64,000 nucleotides of DNA from Gp13-AA77 sp035949375 (GCA_035949375.1 DASZIG010000113.1:1-64000); one strand, 5' to 3'; positions 35,912-45,888 are shown, counted from the stretch's first letter. Numbers and translations are program-made. Notes: generated from the letters alone by a model not told the origin.

Positions 35912-36757
35912 TCAATCCGCGTCAATCCCAGCTAATCTGGCGGTTTCGGTCCATAGCCGTCTGGCCGCCGCGTCATCTTGTGCTTCCCGAGTTGGTGTGG
36001 CGGGACGGCTCTTGTAGAAGTACCCGCCCGTAACCCCCGCCACATCCGGCGAGGAGGCCAGGTAAACGATAGTCTCCGCGCCTTTCTCAGGAGAGATGGC
36101 GAAGTGCTTCGCCAGTTGGATGCCATACATGATCATGCTGCCACCCTGGTCGCCGAAGCGCGTATCGACGAAGCCGGGATGCAGGCAGTTCGCCGTGACC
36201 CTGCTACCGAACCATCGCCGGGCCAGCTCGCGCGTGAAGAGGATGTTGCAAAGCTTAGACCGTCCGTAAGCCTTGAAAGGGCGGTATCCCTGCGCCGTCT
36301 GCAGATCATCCAAATCGAACCTGCCACGGCGGTGCGCGTCCGAGGAGGTGTTGACCACGCGCGCCGGAGCTGAAGCCGTCAAGCGTTCGCGGAGGCCGAG
36401 GGTGAGAACAAAATAGGCCAGATGATTGAGCGCAAAAGTGCGCTCGAGGCCATCTTCAGTGACGCCACGCGTGCCAAAAATGGCCCCGGCGTTGTTGATC
36501 AGCACGTCGATTCGAGGCTCGGCCGCGGCAATATCCGCCGCCACGCGCTTCATCTCCGCGAGGCGTGAGAGATTGCCATAGTGAGCGCTGTGACTCCGCT
36601 CCGGTGCGACCTCGCCGAGGCCCTTCAGGGTCGCTTCGCCACGGGCAGGGTCACGGGCCACGAGCACTATGCGCGCGCCCATGGCGGCCAGACGCTCAGC
36701 GGCCACCTTGCCGATTCCGGAAGTCGCGCCCGTGATCACGACTACCTTACCCTGCAT
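35912..36757 (-). CDS. Short-chain dehydrogenase/reductase
   Basis: The 281-residue classical-type SDR has the cofactor motif T-G-A-T-S-G-I-G at the N-terminus, N-N-A-G, the catalytic serine region V-V-N-T-S-S, and Y-G-R-S-K, giving the Y-x-x-x-K pair. The sequence resembles the retinol-dehydrogenase-like bacterial branch. The substrate cannot be named. AAGGGA lies before the ATG. A palindromic repeat pair separates it from the PQQ dehydrogenase gene upstream. Confidence 0.9.
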   Translation of the reverse strand: MQGKVVVITGATSGIGKVAAERLAAMGARIVLVARDPARGEATLKGLGEVAPERSHSAHYGNLSRLAEMKRVAADIAAAEPRIDVLINNAGAIFGTRGVTEDGLERTFALNHLAYFVLTLGLRERLTASAPARVVNTSSDAHRRGRFDLDDLQTAQGYRPFKAYGRSKLCNILFTRELARRWFGSRVTANCLHPGFVDTRFGDQGGSMIMYGIQLAKHFAISPEKGAETIVYLASSPDVAGVTGGYFYKSRPATPTREAQDDAAARRLWTETARLAGIDAD

Positions 36758-36786
36758 TGCGTTCCCTTCATTCCGGCTCCTCGATC

Positions 36787-36860
36787 GTAGGGGCGCTGCT
36801 TGCTGCGCCCAACTTCTGATTCGCTCGCCTCCTGCGGGGCGCGGCTAAGTGCGCCCCTAC
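36787..36860. repeat. REPIN-like inverted pair of palindromes
   Basis: GTAGGGGCGC (36787) and GCGCCCCTAC (36851) form the outer arms. Each half also folds on itself: GGGCGC with GCGCCC, and GGGGCGC with GCGCCCC. So two similar hairpins stand in inverted orientation, as in bacterial REPIN/BIME elements. The right end touches the stop codon of the PQQ dehydrogenase gene. Confidence 0.7.
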
Positions 36861-39016
36861 TGTGGCAGGGCGAAAGCGACGTAAAGCCCGCCAGCGGGGG
36901 TGCCGCGCGGACGGCCGCCGCCCGCCGCGATCGCCACGTATTGGCGGCCATTCACTTCGTACGTCGCCGGAGTACCATTTCCCGCGAAGGGGAGCGTGGC
37001 CTCCCACAGCAACTCACCCGTCGATTTGTCGTAGGCGTGCATTTTGTTGTCGAAACTGGTCGCGCCGATGAACACCAGTCCCCCGGCGCTAACCACAGGA
37101 CCACCGTAATTCTCGGTGCCGGTATTCTTGAGGCCTCGGGCGGCGAGCTCCGGATACTCGCCGAAAGGGATCTTCCAGGCGTATTCCCCGGTGTTGAGGT
37201 TGATCGCGTTCAGTGTGCCCCAGGGAGGCGCAACCGCCGGATACCCGTCCGGGTCCAGGAACTTCTTGTAACCGGTGAAGCGATAATCCATGTTGGGCGC
37301 CACGTCGGCTGCCGCCCGGCCCGTGCTCGAAAGCTCGCGGTCCGCCCCGCTTGTCAGGTATTGGACGAGCGCACCCACCTGTTCATCGGACAGGTCAGGA
37401 AAGGCGGGCATTCGGCCACTGCCTTTACGCAGGAGGGCTACGATCTCGTCAGCGCTGCGGCGCTTGGCGACGCCGATGAGCGAGGGGAACTGCGGCGGTG
37501 AGCCGGCCATCTGGTCGCCGTGGCAAAGGCTGCACCGGTTCAGATAGAGCCCCCGGGCGTCCAGGGTCTTGCCGGCTTTCATCTCCGCCAGCGCGCCTGT
37601 CCAGGCCACGTCGTTCGCATTCACGTAGAGGATGCCGGTCTCCGGATCGACCGCCGAGCCTCCCCATTCCGCGCCGCCGTCATAGCCCGGAAACATCACG
37701 GTGTCTTTGTCAGTGCTGAAGGGCACGAACTGGCCCTCGCTGCGGAATTTCCGGAACTGCTCCACGGCCCATTGGTGCGCCTCAGGGGTCCGGTTGGTGA
37801 GGAGATCCTCGGTGAGGAGTTGGCGCGCGTACGGCGCCGGCTTGTCGGGCAAGCGCTGCTCGGTGGCCGCCACTTCTCCCGGCACCTGGCTCGGCGGAAA
37901 CGGGTGCTCCCGGATCGGAAACAGCGGCTTGCCGTTCGAGCGATCGAACAGAAAGACGAACCCCTGTTTACTCGTCTGCGCCACCGCATCCACGCGCCGC
38001 CCATCGCGCCACACGGTCATGAGTGTGGGCGGCGAAGGGAAATCCCGGTCCCAGAGATCGTGCCGGACCGCCTGAAAGTGCCAGATGCGCTCGCCGGTGG
38101 CGGCATTGAGGGCAAGCAGGCAGTTGGCAAAGAGGTCGTCGCCTACGCGATTGGCGCCGTAAAAGTCCGCTGCGGCTGACCCAGTGGGCACGTAGACAAT
38201 GCCGCGCCCGGGGTCGAGCGCCATGCCCGCCCAGTTGTTGGCCGCGCCGCTGTACTTCCAGGCGTCTTTCGGCCAGGTGTCGTAGCCGAACTCGCCCGGA
38301 TGGGGAATGGTGTGGAACGTCCAGCGCAGCTTGCCGGTCCGCACGTCGTAGGCGCGAATATCGCCGGGCGGCGCGGGCAGATCCTCGGGCTCACGCTCGC
38401 CCACGATCAGCAGATCCTTGTACACAACGCCCGGGCTCGTCATGGCGACCTCTTGCTGCGCAACATCCCGGCCCAGGTCTTCGCGCAGGTCGATGCGGCC
38501 GTTTGTGCCGAAGCCCGGAATCGGCGCACCGGTCGCGGCGTCGAGGGCATAGACGTAGTGCATCACACCGGCCAGAATGCGCCGGTCGCCCTTGCCCCGG
38601 GCGCCCGCACGCGCGGAGCCCTCCGCCCAGTAGGCAAGCCCGCGTGCCGCCTCGCTCGTCCCGCCGGCGCCGGAATCAAACTTCCACAGAGGCTTGCCGG
38701 TGGCGGCATCAAGCGCGAACACTTTCTGGGACGGCGTGTAGGCGTACAGCACGCCATCGACAACGATGGGACTCGTCTGCAGGCCGCCCTTCTCGCCGGT
38801 GTCATAGGTCCAGGCGACCTGGAGCTTGTGGACATTGCTGCGATTGATTTGCGCGAGGCTGGAATAACGCGTGTCCTGCGGGTCGCCGCCGTATACAGGC
38901 CAATCAGCCTGTTGGGCGCGCTGCCCGGCTCCCTGGGCAGTAGCGATTTGCGGGACCTCTGCCGCCGGGCCCAAAATCGTCGAAGCAAGAAGAAGGCAAA
39001 CGGAGATTCGTCGCAT
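36857..39016 (-). CDS. PQQ-dependent dehydrogenase with inserted cytochrome c domain
   Basis: The 719-residue exported quinoprotein starts with a signal peptide, then D-W-P-V-Y-G-G-D and eight-bladed propeller repeats (A-L-D-A-A-T-G-K-P-L-W-K, L-N-A-A-T-G-E-R-I-W). A cytochrome c domain with heme motif C-S-L-C-H lies inside the propeller region at about residues 490-570, after which blades resume. Family members oxidise alcohols or sugars and pass electrons to the heme. PQQ biosynthesis genes are absent here. The start at 39016 (or 39031) has no strong ribosome-binding site. It is similar to the membrane glucose-dehydrogenase branch but lacks the N-terminal membrane helices. Confidence 0.9.
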   Translation of the reverse strand: MRRISVCLLLASTILGPAAEVPQIATAQGAGQRAQQADWPVYGGDPQDTRYSSLAQINRSNVHKLQVAWTYDTGEKGGLQTSPIVVDGVLYAYTPSQKVFALDAATGKPLWKFDSGAGGTSEAARGLAYWAEGSARAGARGKGDRRILAGVMHYVYALDAATGAPIPGFGTNGRIDLREDLGRDVAQQEVAMTSPGVVYKDLLIVGEREPEDLPAPPGDIRAYDVRTGKLRWTFHTIPHPGEFGYDTWPKDAWKYSGAANNWAGMALDPGRGIVYVPTGSAAADFYGANRVGDDLFANCLLALNAATGERIWHFQAVRHDLWDRDFPSPPTLMTVWRDGRRVDAVAQTSKQGFVFLFDRSNGKPLFPIREHPFPPSQVPGEVAATEQRLPDKPAPYARQLLTEDLLTNRTPEAHQWAVEQFRKFRSEGQFVPFSTDKDTVMFPGYDGGAEWGGSAVDPETGILYVNANDVAWTGALAEMKAGKTLDARGLYLNRCSLCHGDQMAGSPPQFPSLIGVAKRRSADEIVALLRKGSGRMPAFPDLSDEQVGALVQYLTSGADRELSSTGRAAADVAPNMDYRFTGYKKFLDPDGYPAVAPPWGTLNAINLNTGEYAWKIPFGEYPELAARGLKNTGTENYGGPVVSAGGLVFIGATSFDNKMHAYDKSTGELLWEATLPFAGNGTPATYEVNGRQYVAIAAGGGRPRGTPAGGLYVAFALPQ

Positions 39017-39091
39017 AGATTCGTGGCGCAACCGGGAGGCTAGTTTACCGTATTTGTCGCCGCGAGGGCAGGCACGTACGCAACTCTTTGT

Positions 39092-39139
<48 letters not shown>

Positions 39140-39149
<10 letters not shown>

Positions 39150-39916
39150 CCCTCCACCGCCGGCAGGGCCTCAAAGGGGCTTCCGATCTGAAGCACGAAG
39201 GCCTCCGCCCGCTTGTACCCGCTCTCGACGCCTCGGAAACGCGCGACCAGATCCTGCAAATCGTAGTAGCGATCCGGGGTCTGAGAAGCGTGCGCGTAGC
39301 AGGCGGCGCGCTTGCGGGACTCCATCGCAGTGATGTCGACGTAGTGAGTGGGAGCGAATTGTCGCGTGTCTTCTCCATCTGAAACTTCGTAATAGTAAAG
39401 CGCAAATTTCTGATCCAGATGCAGCCAGGCGTCAAACGCCAGCGCTGAGGTGGCGCGATGGTCCCGGTGACCGTCGATGGGCCATTGGGTAAAGACCACG
39501 TCGGGACGCTCCGCCTCCAGAATCTTCTGGAACGCGTCAAAATGAGCGGCGTCGAGCACGGCGTGACCATTCACTTGGCCCGCATACAGGGGGCGAGCGT
39601 GAAGGATTTCGCACGCCTTGCCGGCCTCGGCCATGCGGACGTGAGCGGGCGCCCCGCCCTGCACCGCCGGCCACTCGCCGTTGTTCAAGTAAAGGAGAAC
39701 TACCTCATGGCCAAGATCGCTGTAGCGCGCGATGGTGCCGCCGCAACCGTATTCAGGGTCGCCGGGATGCCCGCCCGCCACAATAACCTTGAGTTTCGGC
39801 GGCGGGGAAGCCTGTGGAATTACATGGGCGGCACCTGTCCCCGGCAGTCCAACGGCCAAGGCGGCGCCCGCCTGCCCCGCGCGGGTCAATACTTCGCGTC
39901 GTGTGATGGAATCCAT
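39140..39916 (-). CDS. Tat-exported PIG-L/LmbE-family deacetylase
   Basis: The 258-residue protein has a twin-arginine signal (I-T-R-R-E-V-L) followed by a weakly hydrophobic stretch. The metal-site motifs are G-H-P-G-D-P-E (variant of A-H-P-D-D-E) and H-R-D-H. The family removes N-acetyl groups from sugars such as GlcNAc-inositol; the substrate here is unknown. The extra residue in the first motif deserves note, but D and E are kept. AAGGGA stands before the ATG. A heptamer array forms the very 3' end. Confidence 0.88.
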
Positions 39917-40149
39917 TTTCCCTTATCGATTCGCCTGTCGGTTCTGACGCTCAGGGTCTTGCCGTCCGGCGCGAACCGCGGTCCCTGCGATCCGCCTGCC
40001 GTTTCGTGAAAGGACTTGAGGCACGCCGTCGGAGAGTATGCTCGCGCCTGGATCCTGCTTGAAAACAGTTTCTCACGATCATTGTTGGACAAACGGCACA
40101 AACCGCCGCCGCTACCTCAAACAGACCACTACCGGCGGCGGGCACGTTC

Positions 40150-40178
40150 TTGACACGCTCCGGCGCTGGTGGCAAGAT
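40150..40178 (+). promoter_or_regulatory. Candidate promoter of the tRNA-Leu gene
   Basis: TTGACA (40150-40155), a 17-base spacer and CAAGAT (40173-40178). The rest of the 315-base gap 39917-40231 shows no credible gene. Confidence 0.4.
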
Positions 40179-40190
40179 CGTAACACGTGA

Positions 40191-40219
40191 CGCGGCTCCC
40201 GTTTCGCAATGGAGCCGCG
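40191..40219 (+). other. 9-bp perfect hairpin in the tRNA leader
   Basis: CGCGGCTCC and GGAGCCGCG pair perfectly around 11 bases, followed by TTTCGGTTTCTT, and end 12 bases before the tRNA. It could be a terminator for read-through or an RNase-processed leader stem. Confidence 0.45.
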
Positions 40220-40231
40220 TTTCGGTTTCTT

Positions 40232-40318
40232 GCCGAAGTGGCGGAATTGGCAGACGCGCTACATTCAGGGTGTAGTGCCCGTCAGGGCGTGGAGGTTCGA
40301 GTCCTCTCTTCGGCACCA
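40232..40318 (+). tRNA. tRNA-Leu, anticodon CAG
   Basis: The acceptor stem GCCGAAG/CTTCGGC, discriminator A and an encoded CCA end are present. The anticodon stem CTACA/TGTAG holds the loop TTCAGGG, giving anticodon CAG (reads CUG). A long variable arm (TGCCCGTCAGGGCGT) and the T arm GGAGG-TTCGAGT-CCTCT confirm a class II leucine tRNA. Confidence 0.96.
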
Positions 40319-40365
40319 AGCTTACAGATCACTTGCTTGCCCGCGCGGATCTGGGTATCCCGCGC

Positions 40366-40881
40366 TCACGCCCCTGGCTCATCATACAATTCCTTCTCTG
40401 AAAGCACGGGCGCGCTCGCGAATTCCTTGCCGCCGCGGGTGGCCGCTCCGAACATCGGACCCCGAGCCGGCACCACGGGCGCGAAAGCCTTGAAGCCGAT
40501 CGGCGGCGCCACGTCATCGTAGATGGCCTCCATGCCGCCCCGCCGGAAATAGGTTTCGTGCCAAAATCCGGTACCGCCTGAATCCTTCAGAAACTCCTTC
40601 CACCATTGCCGGTGGGGGTCCGAGCGCGTCCACTTCAGCAGCGATTCCAGATCACGCCAGTATTGCCGCATGCCGACGTGCATCGGGAGCAGAGAAAAGA
40701 TGACGACCTCGTGCCGGAGGAGTCCGTCGGGCTGCGCCTCGACCGAGGCGGAAATCCTGGGACCAAACCCGAGAAGTGTCTTGATCCCGGTGATACGATT
40801 CACCCTCATTCCCAGGTAAACGACCACGAGGTCCGGATATCCGGACAGATCGACTGTCCGGCGGTCAACGCGTGTGCTCAT
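40366..40881 (-). CDS. DUF4188 (monooxygenase-like) protein
   Basis: The product is 171 residues with D-L-V-V-V-Y-L-G-M-R-V-N and M-R-Q-Y-W-R-D-L-E-S-L-L-K-W-T-R-S-D-P-H. These are followed by W-W-K-E-F-L and G-F-W-H-E-T-Y. This matches the DUF4188 family, predicted to have a ferredoxin-like dimeric alpha-beta barrel fold like small monooxygenases. The activity is not established. The start at 40881 (M-S-T-R-V-D-R-R-T) gives a family-like N-terminus; the frame is open upstream. Confidence 0.8.
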   Translation of the reverse strand: MSTRVDRRTVDLSGYPDLVVVYLGMRVNRITGIKTLLGFGPRISASVEAQPDGLLRHEVVIFSLLPMHVGMRQYWRDLESLLKWTRSDPHRQWWKEFLKDSGGTGFWHETYFRRGGMEAIYDDVAPPIGFKAFAPVVPARGPMFGAATRGGKEFASAPVLSEKELYDEPGA

Positions 40882-41009
40882 ACGGATAGAGATGCCTGAG
40901 CAGCGATCATCGTCGCACGACTTTCTGCCTCGTCGCCCGAATGTTACAGCACGGTGACGCCGCCTGAAGGCACGATTCGCGCTCGCACGGCACTGTTCGT
41001 ACACGGCCC

Positions 41010-41037
41010 TTGACAACAATGTTCAAGAAGGTTTATT
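41010..41037 (+). promoter_or_regulatory. Sigma70-type promoter of the formate dehydrogenase operon
   Basis: TTGACA (41010-41015), a 16-base spacer and TTTATT (41032-41037), about 55 bases before the GTG start at 41092. Confidence 0.5.
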
Positions 41038-41091
41038 GGTGTTAAGTCGACGTGAAAGCCTCGTAGTTCCCGGAGGCTCAGGAGGTCCGCC

Positions 41092-44000
41092 GTGGCTCCC
41101 ACTCGCAGAGACTTTCTCAAGATCAGTACAGCGGGCGGCGTTGTGACGTCGATGCTGGGCTTCGACCTGGCGCCGGCCTACGCCGAGATGCGCGCCCTCA
41201 AAATCGCCCGCGCCTCGGAAACGCGGTCCACTTGCCCGTATTGCTCCGTGAGCTGTGGCGTCATCATCTACACGATGGGCGATAAGGCCAAGAACGTGAC
41301 ACCCGCCGTGGTGCACGTTGAAGGCGACCCCGATCACCCGATTAATCGCGGTACGCTCTGCCCCAAGGGCTCGTCGCTGCAGCAGGACATCCTCAATGAG
41401 CGGCGATTGCTGAAGCCCCAGGTGCGCCGTCCGGGCTCCGACCACTGGGAAGACATCGGGTGGGACGACGCCATCAATGAAATCGGCGGCTGGGTGAAGA
41501 AATCGCGCGATGAAACCTTCGTCGAGAAGGACGCGCAGGGCCGCACCGTGAATCGCTGCGAAGGCATCGCCTGGACAGGCGGCTGCACCGACACCAACGA
41601 GTTCAACTATCTGGTCGTAAAGTCGATGCGGAGCATGGGCTTATGTTACATCGAGAACCAGGCCCGAGTTTGACACGGCCCCACGGTCTCAAGTTTGGGA
41701 CCTACATTCGGACGCGGGGCGATGACCAACGGCTGGATCGACATCAAGAACACTGACATGATGTTGATCGAGGGCGGGAATCCAGCCGAAAATCATCCTT
41801 GCGGATTCAAGTGGGCCGTCGAAGCCAAGCGCAACCGCAACGCCAAAATGATCGTGGTGGATCCGCGCTTCACGCGCACCGCCGCGGTGGCCGACCTTTT
41901 CCTGCAGATTCGAGCCGACACGGACATCGCGTTCCTCGGCGGCCTCGTGCACTACGCCATCCAGAACAATCGCATCGCCAAGGATTATCTCGTCAACTAC
42001 ACCAACGCCGCCTTCATCATCAAAGACGGCTTCAAGCTTCCCGAGGATGGGCTCTATTCGGGCTTTGACACCGCTACCCAGACGTACGACAAGTCCACCT
42101 GGAACTACGCCGAGGGCGGCGACATAAGCGGCAAAGCCCACTCGGCGGAGACGCCGCAGGCCCCTACAAAGGCTTCGACTGCCCCGGACGCCGGCAAGCC
42201 GGCCGCGCCGCCGTCCCCTTTACTGCCCGAGAATGTAGCGTACGATCTCACGCTGCAGCATCCGCAATGCGTTTTCCAGCTTCTCAGCCGGCAGTACTCG
42301 CGGTACACACCTGATGTGGTCGAGAAGATTACCGGAATCGCGCAAGACCAGTTCCTCAAAGCGGCCGATCTCTTCACTTCTATACGCAAAGACGGCGACA
42401 TGACGAAGGTGGCCACCGTCATCTATGCCGTGGGCTGGACGCAGCACACTTCCGGCACACAGACGATCCGGACTGCCGCCCTGCTCCAGTTGCTGCTCGG
42501 CAACATCGGACGCGCCGGCGGCGGCGTGAACGCGTTGCGCGGGCATTCCAACATTCAAGGCGCCACCGATATGGCCGGAATCTTCGACAATCTTCCCGGC
42601 TACCTGAAGGTCCCGAATCCGACGGACACCAACTTTGAAGCGTGGCTGAAACGCATCACGCCGAACTCCTCGAAGCCAACTCCATGGCAATCGATGAACT
42701 ATTGGTCGAACACGCCCAAGTTCACGGTCTCGTTCCTCAAGGCGATGTATGGCCCGGCCGCGAGCAAGGAGAACGACTGGGCGTTCGACTATCTTCCCAA
42801 GGTCGACCGGAACTATTCGTGGACCCAGATTTGGGACAACATGTATCGCGGCACCGTCAAGGGTCTGTTCGCGTTCGGCATGAACGGCGTCATGATCGGG
42901 CCCAATTCCCAGAAGAACATCGATGCCTTGAAAAAGGCGGACTGGCTGGTCGTTGGCGAGATCTATCCCGACGAAACCAGCGAGTTCTGGAAGTCCCCGG
43001 GTGTCACGCCCGAGGAGATGAAAAGTATCCAGACCACGGTCTATCGGCTACCCTGTGCGGGTTTCGCCGAAAAGGACGGCTCATTCACGAATTCCGCCCG
43101 GTGGCTGCAGTGGAAGAACGCAGCGCTCCCGCCGCCGGGCGATTGCAGGCTCGATCAGGCCATCCTCGCGCAGATTTTCCTCAAGGTGCGCGACCTCTAC
43201 CGGAAAGACGGAGGCAAGTTCCCGGACCCGATTCTCAATCTCACCTGGTCCTACAGCGACCCTGAGAATCCGTCGCTTGGCGAAGTGGCGCAGGAGGTCA
43301 ATGGCAAGGCGGTCGCCGACGTCACCGATCCAGCGACGAAGCAGATCATCAAAGCGGGTCAGCAGCTTCCGTCATTTGCGTGGCTCAAAGACGACGGCAC
43401 CACCGCCTGCGGCAACTGGATCTATTCCGGCTCCTGGACCGAGGCCGGACCGCAGCTCGCGCGTCGGGGAACCGAAGACCCGTCGGATCTCGGCATTTAC
43501 CCCAACTGGGCTTGGAGTTGGCCGGTGAATCGGCGCGTGCTATATAACCGCGCCTCATGCGACGTGGAAGGCAAGCCTTGGGACGCTTCCCGCCGCCAGG
43601 TGTGGTGGAACGAGTCCGCCCAGAAATGGGTAGGCCATGACGTGCCCGATTTCAAACCGGATTCGAATCCCAAGGACCACATGGGGCCCTTCATCATGAA
43701 CCCTGAGGGCGTGGGCCGGATCTTTGTTCCGATCGGGGCGGTCGCTGACGGGCCTTTCCCGGAGCACTACGAGCCGGTCGAGAGCCCGGTCGCGAATCTG
43801 CTGCACCCCCAGCAGTCGAACAATCCCCTGGTGAAGAAATTCAGCACGCCTCTCGACAAGTTCGGTACGGTGGCGGAGGGATTCAACATCATTTGCACCA
43901 CCTACCGCCTCACGGAGCATTACCACTACTGGACGAAGAACAATCCCGCGAACGTCGAGCTCATCCCAGAGCCGTTCGTCGAGATTCCGGCCGAGCTTGC

Positions 44001-44283
44001 GGACGAGATCGGGATCAAGGGCGGCGAAAAGGTCAAGGTGACGAGCGCACGGGGCGAGTACATCGCCAAGGCTTTCGTCACGCGGCGCATCAAGGGCATG
44101 ACGATCGACGGCAAGAAGATATATCAGATCGGAATCCCGATCCACTTCGGCTATCGCGGTATCGAGGAGGACGCAGGCCGGACGGCGCGGACACCTGCCA
44201 ACCTTCTGTCGCCCGCGGTGTTCGATCCGAACGCCTTCACGCCGGAATTCAAGGGGTTCTTGGTGAAATTGGAGCGGGCTTAG
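41092..44283 (+). CDS. fdoG: Formate dehydrogenase (FdnG/FdoG type) catalytic subunit, selenoprotein read through UGA
   Basis: This molybdopterin enzyme oxidises formate in the periplasm. The N-terminus is a Tat signal (T-R-R-D-F-L-K). A 4Fe-4S site follows, C-P-Y-C-S-V-S-C with a further C in L-C-P-K-G. Codon 194 (41671-41673) is TGA. The flanking residues N-Q-A-R-V and H-G-P-T-V read straight across it exactly as around the selenocysteine of E. coli FdnG (Sec196). So this is one gene of 1063 residues, not two. AGGAGG precedes the GTG start. A proline/alanine-rich insert lies near residues 355-380. It leads the operon with beta, gamma and FdhE genes. Selenocysteine machinery must be encoded elsewhere. 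Confidence 0.95.
41671..41702 (+). promoter_or_regulatory. SECIS element for UGA decoding in fdoG
   Basis: Eleven bases after the TGA, GGTCTC (41685-41690) and GGGACC (41697-41702) form a six-pair stem including one G-U pair, with apical loop AAGTTT. The size, distance from the UGA and a loop with G then U match bacterial SelB-binding SECIS hairpins. Confidence 0.85.
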
Positions 44284-44326
44284 GGGTGATGGTGGAGCGA
44301 CCGCCAAGGCGTGACGGGGCAAACTC

Positions 44327-45211
44327 ATGAGCCAGGCCACACTGCGCGTTCAAAAGATTTCCGGCCATGCCGGACCCATTCCGGGCGAAGGAATGCAGCG
44401 CGAGGAGCAGGTTTGCAAGCTGGTGGACACCACCACCTGCATCGGCTGCAAAGCCTGCGAGATCGCCTGCCAGGAGTGGAATGACCTTCCCTTTGCGACC
44501 ACCACGTTTGACAACACCTACCAGACCATGCCGCAGACGGCCTGGAACTTCTGGAACCTGATCAAGTTCAACGAGCATGAGAAGGAAGACGGCAGCATGA
44601 TGCTGCTGATGCGCAAGGATCAGTGCATGCATTGCGCCGATCCCGGTTGCCTCAGGGCATGCCCCTCCGACGGCGCTATCGTGCAGTACACGAACGGCAT
44701 TGTCGATTTCCAGCAGGACCACTGCATTGGCTGCGGCTACTGCATCACCGGCTGTCCCTTCAACATTCCAAAGTTCAATCCCACCACCAAGAAGGTCTAC
44801 AAGTGTACGCTCTGCTCGGACCGCGTCAGCAATGGCCTCGAACCGGCTTGCATCAAGGCGTGTCCGACCGGTTGCCTGCATTTTGGAACCAAGGATGACA
44901 TGAAGGTCCTCGCCGAAAAACGCGCCACCCAACTCCGCGAGCACTACGGATTCGAAAACGCCGGCGTTTATGACCCGCCGGGCGTGAGCGGCACCGGCGT
45001 CATCTACGTTCTACATGATGTGACCGCGCCCGAGAGCTACGGTGGATTGCCGGCCAACCCGTCCATTCCATGGACGGTGAGGCTGTGGAAGACGCCACTC
45101 AAGTGGCTGGGCAATTTTGCCATGTTGGGCGGTTTGGTCGGAGTGACGCTCCATTATTTGCGATTCGGACCGAAAACGGTCCCCGATGACGAGGCGGAGA
45201 AGCGCCCATGA
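44327..45211 (+). CDS. fdoH: Formate dehydrogenase iron-sulfur (beta) subunit
   Basis: The 294-residue protein has the same length as E. coli FdnH. Four cysteine clusters are visible: C-I-G-C-K-A-C-E-I-A-C, C-M-H-C-A-D-P-G-C-L-R-A-C-P, C-I-G-C-G-Y-C-I-T-G-C-P and C-T-L-C plus C-I-K-A-C-P. These bind four 4Fe-4S clusters that pass electrons from the alpha subunit to cytochrome b. A C-terminal membrane helix (W-L-G-N-F-A-M-L-G-G-L-V-G-V) anchors it. The stop overlaps the next start by four bases (ATGA). Confidence 0.95.
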   Translation: MSQATLRVQKISGHAGPIPGEGMQREEQVCKLVDTTTCIGCKACEIACQEWNDLPFATTTFDNTYQTMPQTAWNFWNLIKFNEHEKEDGSMMLLMRKDQCMHCADPGCLRACPSDGAIVQYTNGIVDFQQDHCIGCGYCITGCPFNIPKFNPTTKKVYKCTLCSDRVSNGLEPACIKACPTGCLHFGTKDDMKVLAEKRATQLREHYGFENAGVYDPPGVSGTGVIYVLHDVTAPESYGGLPANPSIPWTVRLWKTPLKWLGNFAMLGGLVGVTLHYLRFGPKTVPDDEAEKRP

Positions 45212-45888
45212 GTAGCACCACAGCCCTTCCTCACACTCGCGCTCGCAGCGGTTCCGACGATCGGATCCTGCGCTACACCTTTGCCGAGCGTCTGATTCAC
45301 TGGGCTGCAGGTCTTTCCTACGTCTATTTGCTCGTCACCGGGCTCGCCTTCTGGTCGCCCTACTTTTTCTGGCTTGCCGATCTGGCCGGCGGTGGGCCCA
45401 CCGCCCGCTTTTGGCATCCCTGGATAGGATTGATCTGGTTCGTCGCGGTCTTCTGGATGTATACGGCCTGGCACGATGATATGCGCACCACCGCCGCCGA
45501 TCGTGAGTGGGCCAAGCACATCGGTGACTACATTCGCAACGAGGACGAGAATCTGCCCCCCATCGGCCGCTTCAATATCGGCCAGAAGCAGTTCTTCTGG
45601 CTGATGTTCTTCGGCGGCATCGCCCTCGTGCTCTCCGGTGCAGCCCTGTGGCTTGTGAACGATATTCCCTGGAGCTGGCGGTGGCTACGCTACAGCGCGG
45701 TTCTGCTGCATGCCGTGGCGGCGCTCGTGACCATCGGCGCCTTCATCATCCACGTCTACATGGGCACGGCCATGGTGCGAGGCGGATTCACTTCGATTGT
45801 CCGCGGCGAAGTTACCGCCGCCTGGGCCCGGATGCATCATCGCCTCTGGTATGAAAAGGTGACGGGCACAGCTTCCCCCAAAAAATGA
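45208..45888 (+). CDS. fdoI: Formate dehydrogenase cytochrome b556 (gamma) subunit
   Basis: The 226-residue product has four membrane helices. Heme-ligand histidines lie in R-L-I-H-W, in F-W-H-P-W-I-G and in L-L-H-A-V-A-A and I-I-H-V-Y, the FdnI/FdoI pattern. It carries electrons to the quinone pool on the cytoplasmic side. It overlaps both neighbours by four bases. Confidence 0.94.
   Translation: MSSTTALPHTRARSGSDDRILRYTFAERLIHWAAGLSYVYLLVTGLAFWSPYFFWLADLAGGGPTARFWHPWIGLIWFVAVFWMYTAWHDDMRTTAADREWAKHIGDYIRNEDENLPPIGRFNIGQKQFFWLMFFGGIALVLSGAALWLVNDIPWSWRWLRYSAVLLHAVAALVTIGAFIIHVYMGTAMVRGGFTSIVRGEVTAAWARMHHRLWYEKVTGTASPKK

Noticed and set aside
39886..40101. Minus-strand frame with R-F-A-P-D-G-K-T-L, resembling a beta-propeller piece
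   Set aside because: Too short and without a second motif; it may be a trace of a lost gene but cannot be supported.
40232..40318. tRNA near the selenoprotein operon as tRNA-Sec
   Set aside because: The anticodon loop TTCAGGG gives CAG (Leu), not UCA, and the stem lengths are those of a normal leucine tRNA.
41671..41673. TGA in the formate dehydrogenase gene as a nonsense mutation or a border between two genes
   Set aside because: The context on both sides matches the selenocysteine site of FdnG-type enzymes and a SECIS-like stem-loop follows at the right distance.
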